Positions 44,725 through 53,159 of a stretch of 64,000 nt of DNA are shown here, piece after piece; position 1 is the stretch's first letter; each line of letters starts with the position of its first letter. This DNA is from CAZMNY01 sp964567745 (GTDB lineage Bacteria; Planctomycetota; Planctomycetia; Pirellulales; Pirellulaceae): positions 1 through 64,000 of the forward strand of contig CAZMNY010000009.1 of assembly GCA_964567745.1 (NCBI GenBank), read 5' to 3'. The position numbers and the translations under genes were made by a program. The notes under the pieces were generated by a model, which was not told the DNA's origin, ran no database searches, and saw only the letters and a list, made by a program, of their open reading frames with translations.

Positions 44725-45983
44725 TGCACAAATCCATTTCACGGCGAGCGGCGCTCAGGGCGAGTGGCGTGGCCATCGCGTTGCCGCTTCTTGAATCGAT
44801 GAATCCCGTGGCGGGTCGCGAGCGTGTTGCGCCGCCGAGGCGTCTCGTGATGATTTGCAACACCTTAGGACTCCATCCGACTTCGTTGTTTCCCAAGACG
44901 CCGGGCCGCAAGTACGAGGGCACTGAGTATCTCGATTTGATCGGCAAGCACCGCGATGACCTTACCTTGTTCTCGGGTCTCTCTCATCCGGATCAAAATG
45001 GCAAGCAACCTCACGATACAGAAATGACTTGGCTGACTGCCGCCCGCAATCCTGGCTTTGGCGGATTTAAGAACACCATTTCAATCGACCAGCTTGCCGC
45101 CATGCATTTCCGCAATAAGACTCGCTTCCCTTCGATCGCACTCAGCAGCAATACGCAAAAGAGCCAATCGTATACGAGCAACGGCGTGATGTTGCCGGCG
45201 GAAGACAAACCGTCGTCCGTTTTCGCCAAGATGTTTCTTGTCGACGGCGCTCAAGCACGGAAACGACAGCGGCAGCAATTGGAGGACGGGCGAAGCATTC
45301 TCGATTCCGTCGCAAACCAGACGCGAGCACTCAAGCGTCGTACAAGCTCAAACGACAATCGGCAACTCGACGAATATTTTGCCGCAATACGTGCGGCCGA
45401 AACGGAACTGCTCGAGACTGAAGCTTGGCTGGACCGGCCAAAGCCACACGTCGAAGTAGAACCGCCGCAAGACATTGCCGATCGCGCAGACTTGATTGGT
45501 CGGACGCGTTCACTGATGCGACTGACGCCGTTGATTCTGCAAACCGACTCGACAAGAATCGTCACAATCGTGATTCAGGACCACCTTGTTGTTCCGAAGA
45601 TCCAGGGCGTCAGCGCAGAACATCACAATCTATCGCACCATGGACAGGATCCCGAAAAAATTGCGCAGCTCAAGATCATCGAGACTGAAATCTTGAAGTG
45701 CTTCGCCGAATTCCTGGGGCGCATGGCGAAGTCAGGGGAGGCGAGTCATAGATTGCTCGATCAAACTTCCGTCGTGTTCGGAAGTAATCTTGGCAACGCG
45801 AACGCGCACGATCCAAGCAATTTGCCTATCATCCTTGCCGGGGGCGGATACGATCACGGCCGATATGTGGCCTATGACAAACGAAACAATACGCCGCTGT
45901 GTAACCTGTTCGTCAACCTACTGAACCGCGTCGGAGTCGAAACGAAACGATTCGGCTCAAGCACGGGCGAACTCACAGTCTGA
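44724..45983 (+). CDS. DUF1552 family protein with HxxSHH motif
   Basis: A 419-residue protein starting MHKSISRRAALRASGVAIALP, a twin-arginine-like export signal. The family hallmark HNLSHH is present in the context SAEHHNLSHHGQDPEK, and LVMICNTLGLHPTSLFP and VVFGSNLGNANAHDPSNLP match the conserved N- and C-terminal blocks. DUF1552 is analogous to DUF1501 in its pairing with a heme-type partner; metal binding by the histidines is plausible but unproven. It is the fourth gene of a coupled operon, followed after 50 bases by a PQQ-type propeller. An upstream relic of the same family is at 32562. Confidence 0.92.
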   Translation: MHKSISRRAALRASGVAIALPLLESMNPVAGRERVAPPRRLVMICNTLGLHPTSLFPKTPGRKYEGTEYLDLIGKHRDDLTLFSGLSHPDQNGKQPHDTEMTWLTAARNPGFGGFKNTISIDQLAAMHFRNKTRFPSIALSSNTQKSQSYTSNGVMLPAEDKPSSVFAKMFLVDGAQARKRQRQQLEDGRSILDSVANQTRALKRRTSSNDNRQLDEYFAAIRAAETELLETEAWLDRPKPHVEVEPPQDIADRADLIGRTRSLMRLTPLILQTDSTRIVTIVIQDHLVVPKIQGVSAEHHNLSHHGQDPEKIAQLKIIETEILKCFAEFLGRMAKSGEASHRLLDQTSVVFGSNLGNANAHDPSNLPIILAGGGYDHGRYVAYDKRNNTPLCNLFVNLLNRVGVETKRFGSSTGELTV

Positions 45984-46033
45984 ATTGTTGCATCATCGAC
46001 AAATACCAAATTGAAGCCCCAACGGTAGCACTC

Positions 46034-47365
46034 ATGAAGATCAGAATCGCCGCATACGTTTGCCTATTCTCGCTCTTGTTGTATTCCCAGTCGCATGGCG
46101 AAACCATCGAAGACAACTGGCATCAGTGGCGCGGCCCGAATGCCAACGGCGTCTCGCCGTCAGCGGATCCGCCTGTCTCATGGAGCGAAAGCGAGAACAT
46201 CAAATGGAAAATGGCGATCGACGGTAAAGGTACGTCTACGCCAATCATCTGGGGCAGCAAGGTGTTTCTCCTGACGGCGATCAAGACGGGCAAGAAGGAT
46301 TCGTCGATACCCGACCCCAAAGATCAACCGAAAACGAATTTCTTTGATATCAAACGGCCCAATGAAAGCCGAGCGTTTGTGGTGATCTGTCTTAACCGAG
46401 ACTCCGGCAAGGAACTTTGGCGCTCCACCGCAATCACCAAAATCCCTCACGAGGGCGCACACAACGACAACAACTTTGCCTCCGCGTCGCCAATTACCGA
46501 TGGTGAGCGGCTTTATTGTTGGTTCGGCTCGGCAGGCTTGTTCTGCTATGACGTGAATGGTCAAAAACTCTGGCAGAGGGAACTCGGCGAAGTCCGTATC
46601 GGATCGAGTCTCGGCGAAGGTTGCTCGCCTGTACTCTACGGTGACAAGCTAGTCATCATTCGTGATCACAGCGGCCCAAGTTCCATCGAAGTGCTCGACG
46701 CCAAGACAGGCAAGACCACTTGGCGAAAAGAACGCGATGAGAATAACGCTTGGGCGACGCCTTTGGTGGTTGAGCACAGCGGGAAGACACAGGTGATCAC
46801 CGCCGCTTCCAATTATGTCCGCAGTTACGACCTCCACAGCGGCGACATCATCTGGCAGTTCAGCGGATTGACCGGCAATGTCATTCCCTGTCCCGTTGTA
46901 GACGGCGACCAGGTTATCTGCATGAGCGGCTACAAAGGCTATGCCGCTGTCGCCCTGCCCTTGACCGAGACAGGTGACATCTCAAAATCCAAAAAGATCG
47001 CTTGGTCGAAGAACCGCGGTACGCCGTATATCCCCTCGCCGCTTCTCTATGACGGATTGCTTTATTTCAATCAGTCCAATAGCGCGATCCTGTCTTGCCT
47101 CGATTCGAAAACGGGCGACCCGATCCTGGACCGTGTTCGCTTGAATGGACTCTCCAACATCTACGCATCGCCTGTCGGCGCGCAAGGGCGAGTCTACCTC
47201 ACGGGCCGCAACGGGACGACGCTCGTGCTCAAACGAACAAAGAAGGTCGAAGTTATCGCGAGGAACAAGCTGGACGACACGATCGATGCATCACCTGCGC
47301 TCGCGGGAAGCCAGTTGTTCCTTCGAGGAGGCAAGTTTCTCTACTGCATCGAGCAACGACGGTGA
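46034..47365 (+). CDS. Exported PQQ-type beta-propeller protein
   Basis: A 443-residue protein with a signal peptide (IRIAAYVCLFSLLLYSQSHGE) and the opening motif NWHQWRGPNANGVSPSADPP. Blades such as FVVICLNRDSGKELWRS, LFCYDVNGQKLWQREL, IEVLDAKTGKTTWRKE and RSYDLHSGDIIWQFSG are regularly spaced and form an eight-bladed quinoprotein-like propeller. There is no clear PQQ-ligand or calcium-site set. It is the last gene of the operon that starts at 37680 and may bind or present substrate for the hydrolase and cytochrome products; that is inference from position. Confidence 0.88.
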   Translation: MKIRIAAYVCLFSLLLYSQSHGETIEDNWHQWRGPNANGVSPSADPPVSWSESENIKWKMAIDGKGTSTPIIWGSKVFLLTAIKTGKKDSSIPDPKDQPKTNFFDIKRPNESRAFVVICLNRDSGKELWRSTAITKIPHEGAHNDNNFASASPITDGERLYCWFGSAGLFCYDVNGQKLWQRELGEVRIGSSLGEGCSPVLYGDKLVIIRDHSGPSSIEVLDAKTGKTTWRKERDENNAWATPLVVEHSGKTQVITAASNYVRSYDLHSGDIIWQFSGLTGNVIPCPVVDGDQVICMSGYKGYAAVALPLTETGDISKSKKIAWSKNRGTPYIPSPLLYDGLLYFNQSNSAILSCLDSKTGDPILDRVRLNGLSNIYASPVGAQGRVYLTGRNGTTLVLKRTKKVEVIARNKLDDTIDASPALAGSQLFLRGGKFLYCIEQRR

Positions 47366-47757
47366 GAATCCAAGATGAGCAACTGTTGCGAAAGGCCCCG
47401 AGGCGGTGAACGCACGTGGCGTCAATCTCGGGCTCGACCCGTTGGCGCCGGCCCGTCGAACAAAAGCGTGCCGGGATGGGCGGCAACCCAATCGAGCCAC
47501 CGCATTCGCTCAAACTTGACATCCTCCAATGGGATGTCGTCATTCCCTTTAAAATTGTCCACGATCGGGGCCAGATTCGGGTAAATATGACGGACGGTTT
47601 GCTGCGATTTCTCTGCACTGTTCCCCACGATCGGTCAAATCGACGCGGAATGCATCAATATCTCGAATGCACTGGCGGCTGTGACATGTCTGGGAAGCTT
47701 CGCTCTATCGACAGTGAATTCCCCACGAACCCCCGCAAGCAATTGGTCGACAGTTGA
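47366..47757. other. 392-base gap before the ECF sigma factor gene
   Basis: Apart from the possible minus-strand fragment at 47422-47634, neither strand shows a convincing gene. The promoter of the sigma factor-FecR unit should lie in the right part (47640-47757), but no clear ECF-type -35/-10 element was identified. Confidence 0.4.
47422..47634 (-). pseudogene. Possible short gene fragment of unknown family
   Basis: A GTG-initiated frame of 68 residues contains protein-like sequence (IYPNLAPIVDNFKGNDD, ERMRWLDWVAAHPGTLLF) but is preceded by an in-frame TGA two codons upstream and has no neighbouring partner gene. The composition looks coding and not random, so it may be the end of a decayed gene. 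I do not recognise the family, and it may be a chance frame. Confidence 0.25.
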
Positions 47758-48297
47758 ATGGACAGATCAGACGAAAAACGAGATCGCGTCTTAAAAGCGG
47801 CGCTCGATTGCCGCACAGAATTGATGGCGTACGCCCTCTCGCTGCTAGGCAACCACGCTGCGGCGGATGATGCCTTGCAAGAGGCGATGCTTGTCGTCGT
47901 CAAGAAGTTCGATCAGTTTCAGGAGGGGACGTCGATCCTCGCCTGGTGTCGTTCCATCGTGCGAATCGAAGTACTGCGCGCGAAACAGCGACACTGTCGC
48001 GAGCGCACTCTGGCGGAACGCCTGTTGGACGACACAATCGATTCCGCCTTCGATGAATTCCAAGCGACACGGCGACACGATGAAGCGGAGTCATGGCGCA
48101 AGGCGTTAAGAAGCTGTTTGGCCCGAGTGCCTGAGCGCGGGCAAGGCTTGTTGAGAGCGAGGTTCGAGGACGAGCTGAGTTATCAGCAAATTGGCGAACG
48201 GATCGGCATGACTATCGAAGCGGTGCGGAAAGCATTATTCCGACTGAAGCGGCAAGTACGTTCGTGCGTAGAAACCAGCCTGAGGGCGGCACAATGA
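47758..48297 (+). CDS. ECF-type RNA polymerase sigma factor
   Basis: A 179-residue sigma-70 family member with regions 2 and 4 only. Region 2 covers about residues 15-80 (LLGNHAAADDALQEAMLVV, then SILAWCRSIVRIEVLRAKQR), and region 4 about 120-172 with the helix-turn-helix LSYQQIGERIGMTIEAVRKAL. This is the size and layout of planctomycete ECF sigma factors of the 'Rhodopirellula/Verrucomicrobium' type. The stop overlaps the start of the FecR-type gene by ATGA, so the FecR protein is the likely membrane anti-sigma or signal transducer. It probably directs the transcription of exported-protein genes nearby, but targets cannot be seen. Confidence 0.92.
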   Translation: MDRSDEKRDRVLKAALDCRTELMAYALSLLGNHAAADDALQEAMLVVVKKFDQFQEGTSILAWCRSIVRIEVLRAKQRHCRERTLAERLLDDTIDSAFDEFQATRRHDEAESWRKALRSCLARVPERGQGLLRARFEDELSYQQIGERIGMTIEAVRKALFRLKRQVRSCVETSLRAAQ

Positions 48298-49727
48298 ACG
48301 ATAAGAATGAATGGGAAGAGCTGATCGACCGTCATTTGCGTGGCGAGTTGGACGACTCTGAGAAAGAACGCCTTGCGGAAATGCTCGACGGCGAAGCCGG
48401 CGCGAGGCAGGAGTTTGTCGAACATGTCAGATGGGAAGCCGAGATGGCGGAAGCTCTGAGAGAAAGTCAGCATTCACTGCGCGACGAAAACAGCTTGATC
48501 GCAAGCCAATCGACAAGCGGAGGTCAGCGGTGGTCGAAGCCCGTGTTCTTGCAGCTTCTGCTCGCCGCCGCCGCAATCGTTATCGTGGCGCTTTCAGCTG
48601 GGTTGATCTATCAGTTGGCTCAAACCAATAGCCGAATCGCTGAATCCGAAAATAGGGAAACACAACCTCGCATCTCCAACCTGTCCATCGCGAAGATTTC
48701 TGGATTAAGCGGTGCGTTGATTTGGACGGGCGATCGAGGACAAATCATTCGCGACATCACGATCGGAACCGAACTTGCTGGTGGGACGATCGAAGGATTG
48801 GCGCCCGACTCGTGGTTCGAGCTGGAATTTCGCGACGGGTCAACCGTGACGATTTCAGGCGCGTCTGTTTTGACATTTGCAGACCTTGGACAAAAGCAGT
48901 TGCGCCTGCGCGAGGGACGCCTTTCAGCCAACGTCGCGACACAACCGCCCGGCAAACCGATGTTGATCCATACGAGGTCAGCCGTACTTAGAGTGCTAGG
49001 TACGCAATTCGACGTCGAGGCCGATCTTGCCACGACGGTGTTAAGCGTCAGTGAAGGCAAAGTTCGCCTCAAACGCCTCAGCGACGGTAGCGAAGTCGAC
49101 GTTCCGGCTCGACACCACATCACCACGGACACGGATGACGACCTGTTGCCGGTTCTCGTACCCGAATCGGTTCACGCGTGGAAGAGCCGTCTTCATCTCA
49201 AGCAGAAGCACTACGGGAAATGGCAGCCAGCCACCGACCAGCAGCGAGCGTCTCTCAAGGCCATACCTCTGATTCCACCAGAGTTCCCAGACATCACTCT
49301 CTATTTGGCAGGCTTGTCTGTCGAACAGGCTGACGGTTCGCCCGTTGTCGTGCTTTCCGACTCGAAGTTTGTCGTCCGAGGACGTCTTCGATCGGAGGCT
49401 CGCGTGCACTTCGGAATTCGCGTGACATACTCCAACGGCGAATTCGCGGGCATGTTCCGAGGCGACCTTCACGGCAAACAGCCCGTGGCGGTTGTGGACA
49501 GTGACGGTCGTTTTGAGGAAGTCTACGACCTTCGTAATTTCACAATTGATCCTGCCGTGCGTAACCGCAAAGATGAATTGGCAGCCAAGCCCGATGGGCT
49601 GATCCTTGATGGCTCGTGGGCGTTTACACACACTGGAGGTCCTTCGGGACTTGAGGTCGTCGAAGTCGAGTTGATACCGCCTGTCAAAAAGCCTCGACCA
49701 GACGCAGACGACTCGACGAACGAATAG
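48294..49727 (+). CDS. FecR-family membrane regulator (probable anti-sigma partner)
   Basis: A 477-residue protein starting at the ATGA overlap at 48294 (MNDKNEWEELID). The cytoplasmic N-terminus of about 80 residues (RHLRGELDDSEKERLAEML) resembles the zinc-less anti-sigma segment found in planctomycete FecR proteins. One membrane helix lies at about 84-107 (LLLAAAAIVIVALSAGLIY). The periplasmic FecR domain follows at about 130-275 (SWFELEFRDGSTVTISG, AVLRVLGTQFDVEAD, VLSVSEGKVRLKRLSDG). The C-terminal 170 residues are beta-rich and of no recognised family, perhaps a ligand-sensing sandwich. It likely senses an extracytoplasmic signal and controls the co-encoded ECF sigma factor. Confidence 0.88.
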   Translation: MNDKNEWEELIDRHLRGELDDSEKERLAEMLDGEAGARQEFVEHVRWEAEMAEALRESQHSLRDENSLIASQSTSGGQRWSKPVFLQLLLAAAAIVIVALSAGLIYQLAQTNSRIAESENRETQPRISNLSIAKISGLSGALIWTGDRGQIIRDITIGTELAGGTIEGLAPDSWFELEFRDGSTVTISGASVLTFADLGQKQLRLREGRLSANVATQPPGKPMLIHTRSAVLRVLGTQFDVEADLATTVLSVSEGKVRLKRLSDGSEVDVPARHHITTDTDDDLLPVLVPESVHAWKSRLHLKQKHYGKWQPATDQQRASLKAIPLIPPEFPDITLYLAGLSVEQADGSPVVVLSDSKFVVRGRLRSEARVHFGIRVTYSNGEFAGMFRGDLHGKQPVAVVDSDGRFEEVYDLRNFTIDPAVRNRKDELAAKPDGLILDGSWAFTHTGGPSGLEVVEVELIPPVKKPRPDADDSTNE

Positions 49728-49789
49728 TGACATCGTGAGGTTCGCCGTTGCGCGAGCCTACAGTGTTTCGCAATTGGAGAGTGAATCAA

Positions 49790-52700
49790 ATGAAACGAGT
49801 TGTAATCGCAATCTTGCTGACAACATCGATCGGGTACTGTATCACACAGGGCAAGTCAGAAGCACAACGCCCAACTCGAGACCAGCGTCGGTCCGACTCG
49901 CCGCGAAAGCTGCTACGTAGTGGCCATCCAACATTCGCGAGTCCTCATGCCTCGCCGATTATCGCCCACGGAGGCGATGTCTTTGTTGTGAATACACCGG
50001 CGGACACAGTTGACGTGATCGACGCGAAGACTCGCAAAGTACGCAGTCGCATTCATGTCGGCGTTGATCCAGTGAGTCTGGCCGTCCGGCCTGATGGCAA
50101 GGAAGTTTGGGTGTCGAATCATGTCTCGGACTCGGTCAACGTCATCGACAACGTCGCGGACAGCCCGACATACCTACAAGTCGTCTCGACGATTCAGCAA
50201 TTCGACAAAGAGACCAAGGCCACCACATTTGATGAGCCGATTGGGATCGCGTTTGCCGGTAACAGCAAAGCGTACGTCGCGTTGTCTTCCGAAAATCAGA
50301 TCGCCGTCGTCGACGTGGCGACTCGCAAAGTCGTTAAGCGAATCAAAATTCCGGCTCAGGATCCGCGAGCCATTGCGGTTCATGGCGACCGGTTGTTTGT
50401 CGTGCCGTTCGAATCGAACAACAAGACTCAGCTCTCCGGCGGCTCGAAGGACGACATCGACGGCGACTTGGTTACGTTCGACGCCTGGGAGCATTCGATT
50501 CGAGTCAACAATGTCCTCTCACTGGGGCACGTAACCGATATCATCAAACATCCGGACGTGCCCGACCGCGATCTCTTTGTGTTTGACACCAAGACAGACG
50601 AGCTCGTAGAAACCGTCGATACGCTGGGAACGTTGCTGTACGGGCTGGCCGTTGATTCACAGGGTCGCGTCTTCATTGCTCAGACCGATGCGCGAAACGA
50701 CGCCAACGGCCGAGCTGGAACCAAGAAGCATGGCATGAAGGAAATGGAGAATCGTGCGTTTCTGAACCAAATTACGAAGGTCAGTTTTCGAGACGGCGCT
50801 GCACAGAAGCCCGAGTTTCTCAACCTCGAACCGATGCCGCCGAAACATCCGGAAAAAGGCATGGCTCTGGCGACGCCCTACGCAATTCAAATCAGCAAGG
50901 ACGATTCGACATTGGTCGCCTCGGCTGCAGGATCGGACAAACTGTTCACTGTCGATGCGGTCACTGGCAAGGTGCTTGGTCGAGTTCCCGTCGGCGCCGT
51001 ACCGCGCGGGATTGCTCTGGAAAACAGGGAAGACGGCAAGCCAGCGCGGGCGTGGGTTTATAACGTGGTGGCGAACACAGTTTCGTTAGTCGACGTGTCC
51101 AACACGGCCGCCCCCAAGATTGCGGGTTTCGTCAAACTGCAAGACCCCACGCATCGGCAGGTCAAACTCGGGCGCACCTGGTTTAACGACGCCGATGCCT
51201 CGACAACAGGCACATTTTCCTGCGAGAGCTGTCACCCCGACAGTAATACGGATCAACTGTTGTGGGTGCTGAAGACGCCCATCGTGAGCCGTGGTAATCA
51301 AATCATGCCTCGTTCAACGATGCCGGTGCGAGGCTTGCGCGACACCGCCCCGTTTCATTGGGACGGCGTGCTTGGCGATCCCTATGGCGGCAACAACAGC
51401 GCGAACATTTTCACGTCGGTCGAGCCCACTGCGGACGCAGACGACCAGGCCACCAGCACGCGACACCTGGTCGACGCGAGCCTGGCTGGCGTGCTCAACG
51501 CGCATGGAGACGACAAGGTCAACGACGAAGGCAAGCCAGGCGCATTCACGGCAGCCGAACGCGACGACCTAGCGATGTTCCTACTCAGCGTTTCTTTTCC
51601 ACCAGCACAACGCCGAGCGTACGACAACGTGCTGACGAAGAACGCGCAGCAAGGTTACAAACTGTTCCACATCGACGGGGACAACGATCCAGGACGAACC
51701 AGGCCCAACGTCTGCGGCAACTGTCATCGCATGCCGTTTCTCGTGAGTACCAACACACCGGGCACGGGAATGGAAGCGCCCACGTGGCGCGGCGCCTATG
51801 ATCGGTTCCTAATTCTGCCCCAAGGCCGCCTCAACATCATTGAGTTTCCGTTCTATCGCAGCGTTGCGGAACGCGGCCAATCGGAAGAGGCGATCTGGCG
51901 GTTCTCGTGGGGCGGTCGACGTCGCTTTAATCCAGTCTGGAATATGGTGTTGGAAGGGAGTACCGGCTTCTCCGGCTCATTTGCTCGCCAAGTTACGCTC
52001 AACGCGACATCGGCAAACACCGAATTGACGGGCGACCTTCTCAGTGCGTTGGAAGTTGCTGCTTCGGAAGGCGGCGTCGTGCTCGAAGGCGAAGGCGTTT
52101 TCATAGAGGACGGCGAACCGAGCTTCGTTGAACTTCAATTCAATCCCGATTTCCAAGGCGGCACCTACGTCAGCAAGGCCCGAGACCGCAAGGCATTCAG
52201 CCGACAACAACTTGCAGCCCTCGCCGCCGACAATAAATTCGTCGGCACGTTCACCGGACGCCACGGCGAAAACGCCGACGTTGAATCGCCGCAACCGGCC
52301 CTCTGGACCCTCGGCTCGATTCACGAACAACGCGGTCGGCAGCAATTCCCCATACTTCACCCTGGCAAGACCAGCATGATCCTGAGCGGCCGTAACTTCG
52401 ATGACCGCGCAACGATTTACGTTGATGGTCGGCGAGCTGGCGGCGACATCGTGGTGACCGAGGACGAGCAGGAACAGCTGGTCATTGAACTCGACTCCCT
52501 GCCGGCTACCGGCATGCACATGCTACAGGTTCAAGCTGAGCGCGGTCAATTCAGCAACGACTTCATCTTTCATGTAGCAAAATCTGAAGATGCCGCGCGC
52601 GACTTGACGAGTCGCCTCAACGGGCCTCACGTCGATACGCGCGACGCACTTGCTAACGCAATCGCCAAAGGCAACATCGAAGAATTGAAACGCCGACTCG

Positions 52701-53101
52701 GGCGGCGAGCTCGGCGAATTAACGAGCGGCGCCCCGCGACCGGCTCGACGCCACTTAGCGATGCAGCGTTTCGCGGAAATCTGGAAATAGTCAAACTGCT
52801 GCTCGATCGCGGAGCAAGAATCGACGCGACAAATCGGGATGGTAACACTCCGCTTATTGCGGCGGCGTTCATGTGTCACACCGAGGTCGTACAATACTTG
52901 CTCGACAATGGCGCTTCGACGAGTCACAAGAACAAGCGGGACGAAACGGTCATTGAAATTCTTTCGCGCCGGTGGAACGATGAACTGGCAGGCTTCTACA
53001 CCGGCATCGGCGAATCGACGGGCATGAAAATTGACCTCGATCAGATCAAACTGCAACGTCCCAAGATTGCCAATCTGCTACAAAAAAGCTCGGCCAAGTA
53101 A
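49790..53101 (+). CDS. Exported YVTN propeller, diheme cytochrome, IPT and ankyrin fusion protein
   Basis: About 1,103 residues from the ATG at 49790, chosen because it opens a signal peptide (MKRVVIAILLTTSIGYCITQ); the ATG at 49748 adds a charged stretch. In order: a YVTN-type seven-bladed propeller (about 45-450; DTVDVIDAKTRKVRSRIHVG, RDLFVFDTKTDELVETV); a MauG/cytochrome-peroxidase-like diheme region with CESCH (residue 478) and CGNCH (642); an IPT/TIG-like domain (about 857-930, ILHPGKTSMILSGRNF); and two to three ankyrin repeats (about 955-1045, GSTPLSDAAFRGNLEIVKLLL). It is exported and redox active if hemes attach. It lies 62 bases after the FecR gene and may be in the same transcript. 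Confidence 0.88.
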   Translation: MKRVVIAILLTTSIGYCITQGKSEAQRPTRDQRRSDSPRKLLRSGHPTFASPHASPIIAHGGDVFVVNTPADTVDVIDAKTRKVRSRIHVGVDPVSLAVRPDGKEVWVSNHVSDSVNVIDNVADSPTYLQVVSTIQQFDKETKATTFDEPIGIAFAGNSKAYVALSSENQIAVVDVATRKVVKRIKIPAQDPRAIAVHGDRLFVVPFESNNKTQLSGGSKDDIDGDLVTFDAWEHSIRVNNVLSLGHVTDIIKHPDVPDRDLFVFDTKTDELVETVDTLGTLLYGLAVDSQGRVFIAQTDARNDANGRAGTKKHGMKEMENRAFLNQITKVSFRDGAAQKPEFLNLEPMPPKHPEKGMALATPYAIQISKDDSTLVASAAGSDKLFTVDAVTGKVLGRVPVGAVPRGIALENREDGKPARAWVYNVVANTVSLVDVSNTAAPKIAGFVKLQDPTHRQVKLGRTWFNDADASTTGTFSCESCHPDSNTDQLLWVLKTPIVSRGNQIMPRSTMPVRGLRDTAPFHWDGVLGDPYGGNNSANIFTSVEPTADADDQATSTRHLVDASLAGVLNAHGDDKVNDEGKPGAFTAAERDDLAMFLLSVSFPPAQRRAYDNVLTKNAQQGYKLFHIDGDNDPGRTRPNVCGNCHRMPFLVSTNTPGTGMEAPTWRGAYDRFLILPQGRLNIIEFPFYRSVAERGQSEEAIWRFSWGGRRRFNPVWNMVLEGSTGFSGSFARQVTLNATSANTELTGDLLSALEVAASEGGVVLEGEGVFIEDGEPSFVELQFNPDFQGGTYVSKARDRKAFSRQQLAALAADNKFVGTFTGRHGENADVESPQPALWTLGSIHEQRGRQQFPILHPGKTSMILSGRNFDDRATIYVDGRRAGGDIVVTEDEQEQLVIELDSLPATGMHMLQVQAERGQFSNDFIFHVAKSEDAARDLTSRLNGPHVDTRDALANAIAKGNIEELKRRLGRRARRINERRPATGSTPLSDAAFRGNLEIVKLLLDRGARIDATNRDGNTPLIAAAFMCHTEVVQYLLDNGASTSHKNKRDETVIEILSRRWNDELAGFYTGIGESTGMKIDLDQIKLQRPKIANLLQKSSAK

Positions 53102-53159
53102 CATCGTCGGTCGTTACGGATTCGAACCCTGAAGCACATTCCTCGCAGAACGTCCCTTC

